In this document: piece by piece, positions 36,387 through 45,548 of the stretch | Numbering within the stretch: the stretch's first letter is position 1 | Layout of the letters: every line of letters begins with the position of its first letter | Position numbers and translations under genes: made by a program | From: Zobellia uliginosa | GTDB lineage: Bacteria > Bacteroidota > Bacteroidia > Flavobacteriales > Flavobacteriaceae | NCBI RefSeq assembly: GCF_900156625.1 | Contig: NZ_FTOB01000004.1 | Span: 496,001 to 560,000, forward strand | Reading direction: 5' to 3' | DNA length: 64,000 nt | The notes under the pieces: model-generated | Databases searched by the model: none | Told to the model about the DNA's origin: nothing | What the model saw: only the letters and a program-made list of their open reading frames with translations

Positions 36387-36845
36387 TTATCGGAAATAAG
36401 GTCTGTTGGCAAACGGTGAAAAGGGCCAGGGAATGGCTATAAAAATGATGGTTAGGGCCACTGAAAACCAAAGCAGTTGGGTTTTGAATTTTTCTCGGTC
36501 GGAAGGCTTTCGTTTTGCCAGGGCCGAACCGATGGTGAGTAAAACAATGGCCAAGAGCATGAGAACCATATGTATGAGTCCGAAAAAGGTGGTGTCGATA
36601 TGTTCTAGGGCCTCATCGGTATGCTTCCAAAAATAGCTGACGATCGGACTCTGGGTGTATAGTAAGATGCCGATGAGAAGTTGGATATGGGCCAGGGTGG
36701 CGGTCCAATGCCTGACGCGGTTGTCGTGCTTTGAAAAATTTAAATTTTGAAAATAACCTCGGTATGCCCGGTAAATGGAATACAGAAGGCTTAGTAATAC
36801 GAGCCAACGTACAACCGAATGGCCAAAAGTAAGTGCTTGATACAT
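36387..36845 (-). CDS. Four-helix membrane protein, cytochrome b-like annotation
   Basis: The 152-residue protein has four transmembrane helices with histidines (GHSVVRW, TATLAHIQLLIG, LIHMVLMLLAIV) positioned as possible haem ligands. Homologs in Flavobacteria are often called cytochrome b. It is followed by the DUF3817 gene with 2-bp spacing, and preceded by an operator identical in core to that of the upstream tetR, so both are probably repressed together. Confidence 0.7.
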   Translation of the reverse strand: MYQALTFGHSVVRWLVLLSLLYSIYRAYRGYFQNLNFSKHDNRVRHWTATLAHIQLLIGILLYTQSPIVSYFWKHTDEALEHIDTTFFGLIHMVLMLLAIVLLTIGSALAKRKPSDREKFKTQLLWFSVALTIIFIAIPWPFSPFANRPYFR

Positions 36846-36879
36846 CAGTAAAGTATTAAATGCTGATGCAAAGATATAA

Positions 36880-36901
36880 AAACATACTAGTTAGTATGTT
36901 T
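36880..36901. promoter_or_regulatory. TetR-type operator upstream of the cytochrome b-like operon
   Basis: AAACATACTA and TAGTATGTTT are a perfect 10-bp inverted repeat with a 2-bp centre. The core ATACTA-n2-TAGTAT recurs at 37510-37523 in front of the tetR gene. The site is 35 bp upstream of the start codon at 36845. Confidence 0.75.
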
Positions 36902-36913
36902 TAAAGGCAATTT

Positions 36914-37504
36914 TTATTTTAGCTGGTCTAAATACTGTTTAAGTTCCTTTAAATAAGCGTGATAGCAATCGGTGTCGTTATAGGCCTTGCCGAAATTTCT
37001 AATGCCCCAATAGCTCGACATCACAAAATAGGCCACTTGTTTGGGGTTGATATCACTGCGTACCGTGCCATTTTCGATTTCCTTTTGAATGGCCTTTTCT
37101 ATGGTAGTCTGCCACTCTAGGATCAATTCGTTCAAGGCTTGGGCAAAGGCCTCGTTCCAAGGTGTCATTTCTTGGGTGAGGTTGCTTGCGGGGCATCCGT
37201 ATTCGAGCTTTAGGAAGGGGGTATCGAACAGCAGGGATTCCGTCATTCGGTATATCTCCTCAAGGGGACTTGAAGCGTTTTGTAAGGGAAAGATAAAGGC
37301 ATCTTGCATTGTCGGTTTGACAATTTCGTTGATAATGGCAATTCCCATTTCGTCTTTTGTTTTGAAATGGTAGTAAAAAGCCCCTTTGGTAACTTCTGTA
37401 GTGGCTATAATTTCATCAATGCTCGTCGTTTGGTAGCCCTTTTTGTAGATCAGGTCAAATGCTTTTTGAAGAATGGTATGTCGGGTATTCGATGCCTTTG
37501 TCAT
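36914..37504 (-). CDS. TetR/AcrR-family regulator (local repressor)
   Basis: The 196-residue protein has a clear TetR N-terminal helix-turn-helix: TRHTILQKAFDLIYKKGYQT, then TSIDEIIATTEVTKGAFYYHF and KTKDEMG (residues 8-55), and a C-terminal ligand domain (TetR_C-like). It is transcribed toward the membrane-protein genes. Identical palindromes lie before its own start and before the next gene, which points to autoregulation and control of that two-gene operon. Confidence 0.93.
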   Translation of the reverse strand: MTKASNTRHTILQKAFDLIYKKGYQTTSIDEIIATTEVTKGAFYYHFKTKDEMGIAIINEIVKPTMQDAFIFPLQNASSPLEEIYRMTESLLFDTPFLKLEYGCPASNLTQEMTPWNEAFAQALNELILEWQTTIEKAIQKEIENGTVRSDINPKQVAYFVMSSYWGIRNFGKAYNDTDCYHAYLKELKQYLDQLK

Positions 37505-37509
37505 AAAAG

Positions 37510-37523
37510 ATACTAATTAGTAT
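37510..37523. promoter_or_regulatory. TetR autoregulatory operator
   Basis: ATACTAATTAGTAT is a perfect 14-bp palindrome 6 bp upstream of the tetR start. It shares its half-sites ATACTA/TAGTAT with the operator at 36880-36901. Confidence 0.75.
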
Positions 37524-37878
37524 GGTGCGCAAAGTAATCAAAAAAAACATAGGGAGGGGAAGATCTTGTACTACCTGAGGCATGTTTTTGGTTTCAGCTT
37601 CTCTTTGAGGTAGGTATTGGAGGGGCGAGATGATTTGGCCCCTGTGTTTTGCCGCTTTCCGTTCTTTTCTTCCTTCGGATTGGTTTAAGAAAGGCAAAGT
37701 TAAGCCCCTTTGATAGGAGCTTTTGGTGGGCGCAAGGGAAAAAATAACGGGGGCGGGGGTAAGTTATAGATAAAATATAACGTATTTTACCGCAGTTAAG
37801 GTGTGGGCTTGTAAATACGCTTTATGCGCCCAAGCTTACACATCAAGTCGTACAATAATTTATTAGGATCCATTTCCG
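37524..37878. other. Divergent intergenic region between tetR and the XylR-type regulator
   Basis: About 355 bp without a convincing gene. The left part is purine-rich, the right part AT-rich and presumably contains the promoter of the regulator at 37879. I could not place a clean TTG/TAnnTTTG pair. Confidence 0.45.
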
Positions 37879-39042
37879 TTGATCAAAACCAAACCAAATA
37901 GAATTGCCATATTACTTGATTCGGCCCGAAGGTATGATCGTGACGTATTAAAGGGGATAATTGATTTTAGTCGGCAAAAAGGGCATTGGTCAACCTATCA
38001 CTTACCACCTGACTATATTCATGGCCATGATATGGACAGGATTATTGAGAATATTATCAAGTGGTCTCCCGATGGTGTAATTACACGGACGTTTACGGGT
38101 TGGGAACAGTTTAAGACTTTGGGAGTTCCTGTGATACTTTCTCCCTATAAAAAGATTATTGAGAATGAAATCAGCTTTCATAGTGATGATAGTGAAATTG
38201 GTAGAATGGCGGCGGACTATTTTATGGCATTGGGTTTTGAGAATTTTGCCTTTATAGGGAACAGTGATTACCATTGGTCTGATGAAAGGCAAAAGGCCTT
38301 TAAAAAAGAAGTGAAAAGCAGGGGGCTGTTTTATGAAAAGGCACCTGAGTTCATTAAAAAAAATAGTTGGTACGAGATTCCCGAGCTTTTGGCCGAGTGG
38401 CTCTCCGTACAGCCCAAGCCCTTGGCGTTGTTCGCCGCCTGTGACGAATTCAGTAGTCTTGCCAATAGGGCCATCGAAATTTCAGGGTATCACTGTCCTT
38501 CACAGATTGCATTGCTAGGTTGCGATAACGATGTGCATATTTGCGAGTTGGCCGAGCCACAGATTTCTAGTATTGGAATGAATGCTATAGGGGCGGGTTT
38601 CGAGGTAGCTAAAACAATGCACGGTCTAATTCGTGGGGAACAATTGAGTTCAGGTAACATTGTAACCCTTCCCGAAGGTATTATTACCCGCAAGTCTACC
38701 GATATCGTAGCCGTAAAGGATATTGAACTTCAGAAGGCGGTACGCTTCATTATAGAAAATGCGCCTATAAAAAATATTAGGGTTTCCGATGTTGTTAAAA
38801 TGACAAGCCTCTCTCGAAGGTTGTTGGAAATGCGGTTCAAAAAGGAACTAGGACTTTCCGTTCTTCATGTAATCAAGAAGTACAGGATATCACATTTTAA
38901 AAAATTATTGAACGACAAAAGTATCAGGGTCAAAGATATTTATGCCGTAATGGATTTTTCCAATCAAGAAAGTGTTTCTCGTTACTTTAAGAACGAGACC
39001 GGTATGACTCCTTCCGAATATCGTGAAAAATTCAAAAAGTAA
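37879..39042 (+). CDS. XylR-type hybrid regulator (LacI-like sensor plus AraC domain)
   Basis: The 387-residue protein has a periplasmic-binding-protein-like sensor (about residues 8-275: RIAILLDSARRYDRDVLKGI, then PLALFAACDEFSSLANRA and IALLGCDNDVHICELAEP) fused to an AraC helix-turn-helix region (about 285-385, VVKMTSLSRRLLEMRFKKEL and MDFSNQESVSRYFKNETGMT). This is the XylR architecture that responds to a free sugar in the cytoplasm. The start is TTG, since a stop lies six codons upstream and no ATG precedes. It sits directly before susC and is the likely activator of the locus; the ligand is probably the monosaccharide that the MFS symporter imports. Confidence 0.92.
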   Translation: MIKTKPNRIAILLDSARRYDRDVLKGIIDFSRQKGHWSTYHLPPDYIHGHDMDRIIENIIKWSPDGVITRTFTGWEQFKTLGVPVILSPYKKIIENEISFHSDDSEIGRMAADYFMALGFENFAFIGNSDYHWSDERQKAFKKEVKSRGLFYEKAPEFIKKNSWYEIPELLAEWLSVQPKPLALFAACDEFSSLANRAIEISGYHCPSQIALLGCDNDVHICELAEPQISSIGMNAIGAGFEVAKTMHGLIRGEQLSSGNIVTLPEGIITRKSTDIVAVKDIELQKAVRFIIENAPIKNIRVSDVVKMTSLSRRLLEMRFKKELGLSVLHVIKKYRISHFKKLLNDKSIRVKDIYAVMDFSNQESVSRYFKNETGMTPSEYREKFKK

Positions 39043-39284
39043 AATTCGCATTTTGTCATTTTATATGCGTTTTTTATCAATTACTCTTTCGATTTATACC
39101 TTTCCTTTACCACGTTTTATAAGTGGTTCTCTATCCATCTATTCTCTTAGTGACTATTAGTCGTTCTCAACAACGAACACTACAAGGGCGTATTCTGCGA
39201 AACTTCCAACTTATAATACTCAGATTGCCATTTTCATGAAATAGCAGAAATGTATAAATCCAACTTTAACTAAACCGTCAAATT

Positions 39285-42200
39285 ATGAAACAAAAACTTT
39301 TCTTATATCTATTCATCATAGCTCCTATGTGCCTCTTTGCACAGGGCGGAATATCGGGCTCGATTACCTCTGCGGAGGATGGAGCGCCCTTGCCTGGTGC
39401 AAATATTCTGGAAAAGGGAACATCAAACGGGACCCAAGCCGATTTTGACGGAAACTTCTCTATGGAGGTAAGTAGTTCAGATGCCGTACTGGTAATTTCT
39501 TATATCGGTTTTACCAGTCAAGAAATTGCAGTTGGGGTACAGACCCATTTTAATATTTCTCTTGAAGAAAGTGCCTCGGCGCTTGATGAAGTCGTACTTG
39601 TGGGCTATGGTACGCAGAAAAAGGCCAATGTAACCGGTGCCGTTTCTACCATCAAGGTCGATCGGCTTGCGAATATGTCACTTGGGGCCATTGACCAAAA
39701 GTTGGGCGCACAAGTAGCTGGTGTTCAGGTAAGGCAAATTTCCGGAGCCCCGGGTAGTGGCGCCGTTGTTAATATAAGGGGGGCGGGATCCATAGGTGCA
39801 GGTGACGACCCCTTGTATATTGTAGATGGTTTTCCATTGGTTGCGGGAAGTGATAAAAGCTTTAATCCGTTGAATACCATTAACCCCGATGATATCGAAA
39901 GTCTTACGGTATTAAAGGATGCCTCTTCAACCGCTATTTACGGTTCTAGGGGGGCTAACGGTGTTGTGTTGATTACGACCAAGAGCGCGAAAAACGGAAA
40001 ATCGTCCATAGAGTTTACGGCCTATGGAGGCCTGCAACAGGTTTCCCAGAAATTCTTTCCCCAAATGATGAACGCAACGGAGTTCGCGCAATTTCAACTC
40101 GAGAAAGCCCAAGACTTTTGGGTAGATGAAGGCAACGATTTAAGCACTTTCGATATCAATACCTTAGATCCGATCTACCGAAATCCGGCAAGTAACGGGG
40201 AAGGAGTGAACTGGTTGAAGGAAATCACGCGTGTGGCTCCTATGCAAAACTATAACCTAACCATTACCAACGGTACGAAAAAAGTTAGATCGGTGATATC
40301 GGCAAGTTACTTCAATCAAGAAGGAACTATTCTAGGTACCGATTTTGAACGATTTAGTTTTAGGTCGAACCTCGAGACCGATTTAACCGATAAAATAAAG
40401 GTGGGGTTAAATATAGTACCCACTTTAACCAAGCAGAACAGTCGCCCTACGGAAGGGCATAATGGTAATTCCATCATTACCCAGACGTTTATAACACCAC
40501 CCTTCGGACCAATTTATAACCCTGATGGCAGTTACAACCCCAATATTCAGGTGGGAGGCCCATTCAGTGATAGGGTAGGCGGTACTTTTCAATTTGCCAA
40601 TCCGGTAAATCGACTCAAAAACCTTGTGGATGAAACCAAGGGGGTATCCTTGTTGATCAATGCTTATGTGGATGCGGAAATTTTCGAAGGGCTGAGGTTT
40701 AAAACAACCTTTAATGTAAGTCACAATAATTCCAACAGAGATCAGTACTTTCCTTCGGCTGTCGGAAATTATAGAGACCCGGCACCCTCAATTCCTAGTG
40801 GACAATTTCAAAAGAACACCTTGAACAATTTTCTTAATGAGAATACATTAAGCTATACAAAGTCCTTCAATAAACACAATATAGAGCTATTGGCCGGCTT
40901 CAGTAGCCAACAGGAACGATTTGAAAGGTCAACGATATTGGCAAGCAATTATCCGCTCAACGATGATATTATTACGCCCAATGCGGCAGCTACCGTAGAG
41001 AGTTCGGAACTTGTTGATAAATGGACCTTGGTATCTTATTTTGGAAGGCTCAATTATAATTTTGACGGAAGATACTTGATCGGCGCTACCATTCGTAGGG
41101 ACGGTTCTTCGAGATTTGGCGAAAACAATCGTTGGGGGCTGTTTCCATCCGCTTCTTTGGGGTGGCGGGTTTCCGAAGAATCTTTCTTTCCCGAAGACGG
41201 TTTTGTGTCAGGCTTGAAGCTTAGGGCGAGTTACGGGTTAACGGGGAACAACGCAATAGGCAACTACACCGCCATTTCTTCCGTTATAACCGACGACTAT
41301 GTGTTTGGAGGCGTTTTGGCCCCAGGGAAACGACAGTCAAGTTTGGCCAATGTGGATCTGGGCTGGGAAAGCTCCAAACAGTTCAATGCGGGAATAGACC
41401 TAGAGCTTCTAAAAGGACGATTTTTTATAAGTCCGGAAATCTACGTAATCGATACCGAAGATATGCTGCAGGGTATTGATATTCCTGCCAGCTCGGGCTT
41501 CTCCAGTATCCAGGAAAATATCGGAAAGGTGAGGAACAAAGGTTTGGAACTTACCCTTACGGGACGGATCTTAACCGGTAAATTACGGTGGAATTCAGAT
41601 TTCAATATTTCGTTCAATAAGAATGAAGTGCTCGACTTAGGCAATAAATCTGAAATTATCATAGGATGGCCCCATAAGACCATTACCAAGACAGGGCAGC
41701 CTCTAGGCTTGTTCTATGCCTATAACTTTTTAGGGCTCTATGAAAACCAGGCCCAGCTCGATGAGGCCAGTGCGCCCAATAGCACCATTGGTACGCCAAG
41801 ATTTGAGGATGTCAATGGTGACGGTGCCATCAATTCTTCCGATTTCACCGTTGTGGGTAGTCCGCACGCGGATTATAATTGGGCCATGACCAATACCTTC
41901 AACTATGGTGATTTTGATTTCTCATTTCAATTGGCAGGGTCACAAGGTGGTGAAGTATTGGATATTTACAGAAGGCACACCCAATTATCTGTCGGGTTTT
42001 GGAACCTGGAAAAAGACGTCGCCACTCGGTACAGACCTTCAAATGCTTCCTTCGATACCAATTATGGTAGGGTAACGAGTCCTTACGATTTTACCAATCA
42101 AGATATCAGCTCGCTCTTTGTGCAAGATGCTTCGTACGTGTCTATTAGGAATATTACATTGGGGTATACGCTCAACACGGAATACCTAAAGAGTTTCCGA

Positions 42201-42362
42201 CTCTACTTCAGTGCACAAAATCCCTTTGTATTTACCAAATACAAGAACGGTCATCCTGAAACCGCAGGATTTGGGGAGACTAGCTCTTTGCAACAAGGAA
42301 TCAATTATGGTGGATACCCATTGCCACAAATCTTTACCATCGGGTTAAATTTTAAACTATAA
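39285..42362 (+). CDS. SusC-like TonB-dependent receptor of the glycan locus
   Basis: The 1025-residue protein has a signal peptide ending CLFAQ, a carboxypeptidase-D-like N-terminal extension (GGISGSITSAEDGAPLPGAN, about 20-105), a TonB box region (EVVLVGYGTQ, near 105), a plug domain with DPLYIVDGFPL and ASSTAIYGSRGANGVVLITT, and a 22-strand barrel ending in LNFKL. These are SusC hallmarks. It imports oligosaccharides with the SusD lipoprotein 12 bp downstream. No FecR/anti-sigma N-terminal extension is seen, so control is by the XylR-type regulator rather than ECF sigma. Confidence 0.97.
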   Translation: MKQKLFLYLFIIAPMCLFAQGGISGSITSAEDGAPLPGANILEKGTSNGTQADFDGNFSMEVSSSDAVLVISYIGFTSQEIAVGVQTHFNISLEESASALDEVVLVGYGTQKKANVTGAVSTIKVDRLANMSLGAIDQKLGAQVAGVQVRQISGAPGSGAVVNIRGAGSIGAGDDPLYIVDGFPLVAGSDKSFNPLNTINPDDIESLTVLKDASSTAIYGSRGANGVVLITTKSAKNGKSSIEFTAYGGLQQVSQKFFPQMMNATEFAQFQLEKAQDFWVDEGNDLSTFDINTLDPIYRNPASNGEGVNWLKEITRVAPMQNYNLTITNGTKKVRSVISASYFNQEGTILGTDFERFSFRSNLETDLTDKIKVGLNIVPTLTKQNSRPTEGHNGNSIITQTFITPPFGPIYNPDGSYNPNIQVGGPFSDRVGGTFQFANPVNRLKNLVDETKGVSLLINAYVDAEIFEGLRFKTTFNVSHNNSNRDQYFPSAVGNYRDPAPSIPSGQFQKNTLNNFLNENTLSYTKSFNKHNIELLAGFSSQQERFERSTILASNYPLNDDIITPNAAATVESSELVDKWTLVSYFGRLNYNFDGRYLIGATIRRDGSSRFGENNRWGLFPSASLGWRVSEESFFPEDGFVSGLKLRASYGLTGNNAIGNYTAISSVITDDYVFGGVLAPGKRQSSLANVDLGWESSKQFNAGIDLELLKGRFFISPEIYVIDTEDMLQGIDIPASSGFSSIQENIGKVRNKGLELTLTGRILTGKLRWNSDFNISFNKNEVLDLGNKSEIIIGWPHKTITKTGQPLGLFYAYNFLGLYENQAQLDEASAPNSTIGTPRFEDVNGDGAINSSDFTVVGSPHADYNWAMTNTFNYGDFDFSFQLAGSQGGEVLDIYRRHTQLSVGFWNLEKDVATRYRPSNASFDTNYGRVTSPYDFTNQDISSLFVQDASYVSIRNITLGYTLNTEYLKSFRLYFSAQNPFVFTKYKNGHPETAGFGETSSLQQGINYGGYPLPQIFTIGLNFKL

Positions 42363-42373
42363 ATTCTGTAATC

Positions 42374-43843
42374 ATGAAAAATTGTAATTATATATATATG
42401 CTCTTAACTTGTTTCTTGTTGGGGTGTAGCGAAGATTTCTTGGATGTGGCGCCCGAAACCTCATTAGGCTCAACTTCTTTCTTTAAAAATGAGGGACAGT
42501 TCGTAGCGGCATTGAACGGAACCTATGTGCCTCTTAGGGATTTGTACAAAGGCGGGAATTTTTGGTTGTTGGCCGAACAGCGTTCAGACAATACCTCTTA
42601 TGAAAATTTGGATGGCTCCGGAGTTTCGAAATTTGAAATCGATGAGTTTCGGGTTACCGAATTAAACACTTTTCCCCCAACAATTTTCAGAATGTCTTAC
42701 GATGGTATAGGGCGAGCGAACTTATTGCTTTCGAATATAGCCACGACCGAGGTGTTGAACGATGATATAAAAAACCAATTGGAAGGTCAGGCCTATTTTC
42801 TCCGAGCCCTGTATTACTTTCATTTGGTCAGGGTTTTTGGTGACATACCGCTGGTTTTAGAACCCGTAAATAATACGGAGCAAGCCTTCGCTACAGCGGA
42901 AAGGGTCGGTGTCTCCGAGGTTTATTCGGTAATTGTAGACGATGCTACCAAGGCGGCGGCCTTACTTCCCGATTCCTACACCGGTAATGTCATTGGACGT
43001 GCTACAAAAGGTGCGGCCTTGACCCTTTTAGGAGAGGTGCAGATGACCTTGAAGAACTTTGAGGCAGCAATAACCGCCTTAAACGGCGTTACGGGCTATA
43101 CGCTTTTATCGGACTATGGGGAACTTTGGAATGCAGCCAATAAAAACAGTGCTGAATCTATTTTTGAAGTCCAATATTCCGTAGGCATGGGATCCGAAGA
43201 TTTTGCCAGTGATTTTATGTACCGTTTTGTACCCCAGCACTCGGGAGCGGGTGAAGAAATCATTGGGTTTGCCGCAGGAAACGGTTCCGATTCCGGTCAC
43301 AATACCCCCACTAATGATATGATCGGGGCCTACGAGGCCGAAGACCTTAGAAAGGATGCTTCTATCGGATTCTGGAATAACCCGCAAACGGGAATGGATA
43401 TACCCTATGTGAAAAAGTTCAATAACCCCGGGCCGTTTCGGTTTTGGATGGATGACAATATGCCGATCTACAGATATGCCGATGTCCTTCTGATGTTATC
43501 GGAAGCCCTAAACGAACAGGGCTATGTGGCCGATGGAGAAGCGTTCGACCTATTGAACCGGGTCAGGCAAAGAGCAGGTTTAGCTGATTTGACATCTGCG
43601 GAATTAACCGACCAAGATAGTTTTAGGGAAGCCGTAGCCCAAGAAAGAAGGGTCGAGCTTGCATTTGAAAACCACAGATGGTTCGACCTTTTAAGAACGG
43701 ATAAGGCGGAAGAAACTATGACGGCGCATGGCGTGGAGGAAAAAGCGCTGAAAAGTTATGTTCCTACCAATGCCTATCAAAATATATCCTTGTTGTACCC
43801 CTATCCGAACCGGGAAACACTTTTGCTCGATGCAGATAATTAA
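42374..43843 (+). CDS. SusD-like surface glycan-binding lipoprotein
   Basis: The 489-residue protein has a lipobox (FLLGCSED, Cys at residue 18) and SusD motifs: GQAYFLRALYYFHLVRVFGDIPLVL, shortened here to its start, and a C-terminal VRQRAGL followed by RRVELAFENHRWFDLLR. It caps the SusC barrel and binds the oligosaccharide. It is co-transcribed with susC. Confidence 0.97.
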   Translation: MKNCNYIYMLLTCFLLGCSEDFLDVAPETSLGSTSFFKNEGQFVAALNGTYVPLRDLYKGGNFWLLAEQRSDNTSYENLDGSGVSKFEIDEFRVTELNTFPPTIFRMSYDGIGRANLLLSNIATTEVLNDDIKNQLEGQAYFLRALYYFHLVRVFGDIPLVLEPVNNTEQAFATAERVGVSEVYSVIVDDATKAAALLPDSYTGNVIGRATKGAALTLLGEVQMTLKNFEAAITALNGVTGYTLLSDYGELWNAANKNSAESIFEVQYSVGMGSEDFASDFMYRFVPQHSGAGEEIIGFAAGNGSDSGHNTPTNDMIGAYEAEDLRKDASIGFWNNPQTGMDIPYVKKFNNPGPFRFWMDDNMPIYRYADVLLMLSEALNEQGYVADGEAFDLLNRVRQRAGLADLTSAELTDQDSFREAVAQERRVELAFENHRWFDLLRTDKAEETMTAHGVEEKALKSYVPTNAYQNISLLYPYPNRETLLLDADN

Positions 43844-43939
43844 GGGTCTTGTTTGAAAATAAAGAAAGAATGTTTCCTTTTTGGTTACTTTAAAGAAATA
43901 ATTGAGGTATTGCTTTTGTATACTTGAAAAACCATAAAA

Positions 43940-45322
43940 ATGAAAAAACCAGCTAGAACCCTAATTTTATCGTCATTGTTAATTTTGTTTTTATCGACGG
44001 TCAGTGCCCAAAAGGGATATCAAGACCCTATGGATATAAGGGTTTCCGAATCAAAAATGGCTACGGTAGAAGTGATTACGAATGCGGGTAAGAGAAGTTA
44101 TCACCTGAACAATACCGGAACCGTTGATGTTTCAAAGGCCCTGCAAGCTATTTTTGATGAGATTTCGGCAATAAAGGATGTGTCCGCTACCTTTTCGTTC
44201 ATACCTGGGGTCTATTATTTAAACGGCCCGGTAAAACTGAAAATCGCAAGTGTCAAGATGATGGGGCACGGTCATGGGGGAATAGATATTCATGGCGCCA
44301 ATATTGAAAGCGGGAGTATTTTTAGGTTTGGAAAAGACACGGGCCCCAACTGTATTACATTTGATTATGCCGGAAGGAGCAAGGCTTTTCCATCCGGAGA
44401 AACCCCATGGGATAATCGAAATTTAAAGGTTGAAATAGAAAACCTCACCTTTGTTGGTTACAACAACACCGGGGTAAATACGGCTGATGGCTATAGCCGC
44501 TTCAGGGGTGATGAGCCGAATTTTAGAGGGCTACATTGGTACCCGTCAAAAGACCGGTACAAGGATGTCGAGGCAGAGGGGCAGCGGGCCATTGTCTTGC
44601 CAAGTCCGTCTCAGGGCAAAGGGCATGCGAAGTGCGAGCTATTGAGGGTGACCGGCTGTTATTTTACAGATCTATATGTCGGGCTTGATGTAGCAGGGAG
44701 CGATGTGACCTATATCGATAAAAATTGGTTCGGACAGTTGACCTATGCCATAAGGCTTCATAAAAACGGGCAAGGAATGATGGTCGGGGATAATCTGTTT
44801 GCCGACCTTGAGACGGCAATGGTATTGGGAAACCCTAGCTTCTCTTCCTTCCATAACAATACTTTTGCCTATGTAAGCAAGTGTTTCGAAATCGATAATA
44901 TTGAAAACTCTACGATAGTCGGCAACACCTTGTACAATTGGAAGATATCGACCGGTGCCGCCGCTTATGGGGCTTTTTGTCACATAAAAAAATCCAGTAA
45001 CCTGGCCATAACGGGAAACACCATTTCCCAATATCTTGATAGCCGAAAACGGACCAAGACTATTGACGAAAAGAACAATGGTCTTTCTTTTATACAATTT
45101 GATAACGCAGATCAACTGCTCTTTTCGAACAATGTAGTGCATACTATTTTGACCCAGACCGTAGTACGGCTTAACGATTCAAAAAATTGCGTAATTAGCG
45201 ATAATATCATTACCCATGGTAAAGGAGGGAATGCCGTAGCCCAGACCGGTACTAGTAATAATAACTATTATAGACCCATCGATCCCAAAAATTCGGAACG
45301 CTTCGATGAATATAAATATTGA
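43940..45322 (+). CDS. GH91-like beta-helix protein (inulin fructotransferase family resemblance)
   Basis: The 460-residue secreted protein (signal peptide ending VSAQ) is a right-handed beta-helix. Several stretches resemble GH91 difructose-anhydride-forming enzymes: SFIPGVYYLNGPVKLKIASV followed by KMMGHGHGG, then CYFTDLYVGLDV, LFADLETAMVLG and the repeated NTIS/NNVV turns. In GH91 these occupy the same order along the helix. Family enzymes act on inulin-type fructans by intramolecular transfer. If the resemblance holds, this locus may process a fructose-containing glycan, but the match was made by eye and catalytic residues were not located. A polysaccharide lyase of another family is the main alternative. 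Confidence 0.6.
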   Translation: MKKPARTLILSSLLILFLSTVSAQKGYQDPMDIRVSESKMATVEVITNAGKRSYHLNNTGTVDVSKALQAIFDEISAIKDVSATFSFIPGVYYLNGPVKLKIASVKMMGHGHGGIDIHGANIESGSIFRFGKDTGPNCITFDYAGRSKAFPSGETPWDNRNLKVEIENLTFVGYNNTGVNTADGYSRFRGDEPNFRGLHWYPSKDRYKDVEAEGQRAIVLPSPSQGKGHAKCELLRVTGCYFTDLYVGLDVAGSDVTYIDKNWFGQLTYAIRLHKNGQGMMVGDNLFADLETAMVLGNPSFSSFHNNTFAYVSKCFEIDNIENSTIVGNTLYNWKISTGAAAYGAFCHIKKSSNLAITGNTISQYLDSRKRTKTIDEKNNGLSFIQFDNADQLLFSNNVVHTILTQTVVRLNDSKNCVISDNIITHGKGGNAVAQTGTSNNNYYRPIDPKNSERFDEYKY

Positions 45323-45342
45323 TAGATAAAACAACAAGAAAT

Positions 45343-45438
45343 ATGATGGCTAGGCTTAGTGGTATAGGTCTACCTGCTTCCTTTAAAATAGATGCCGTTG
45401 ATGGTTCAAAGACTATCTTGGCAGCTAAGTTGAATTAG
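45343..45438 (+). CDS. Micro-ORF of 31 aa between the GH91-like and kinase genes
   Basis: Starting MMARLSGIGLPASFKIDAVD it ends at TAG 11 bp before a strong terminator. It may be the preserved tail of a lost gene or a small protein. The position right before the terminator argues that it was once the end of a coding region. Confidence 0.3.
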   Translation: MMARLSGIGLPASFKIDAVDGSKTILAAKLN

Positions 45439-45448
45439 TTAGTTCGGG

Positions 45449-45480
45449 AAACACGGGTTTCTACTCGTGTTTTTCTTTTT
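45449..45480 (+). terminator. Rho-independent terminator after the GH91-like gene
   Basis: AAACACGGGT (45449-45458) and ACTCGTGTTT (45463-45472) form a 10-bp stem with a G-T pair and a 4-base loop, followed by a T-rich tail. It separates susCD/GH91 from the intracellular catabolic genes. Confidence 0.85.
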
Positions 45481-45548
45481 CGCTAAAAATCCATTCAGTT
45501 CCTTGTGTGAATCAAATGGCGATTCCATAGTTTTTTAAAAATTAAAAT

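Noticed and set aside
37455-37697. 80-aa minus-strand ORF upstream of tetR
   Set aside because: It overlaps the tetR start and its operator and shows no domain or conserved composition.
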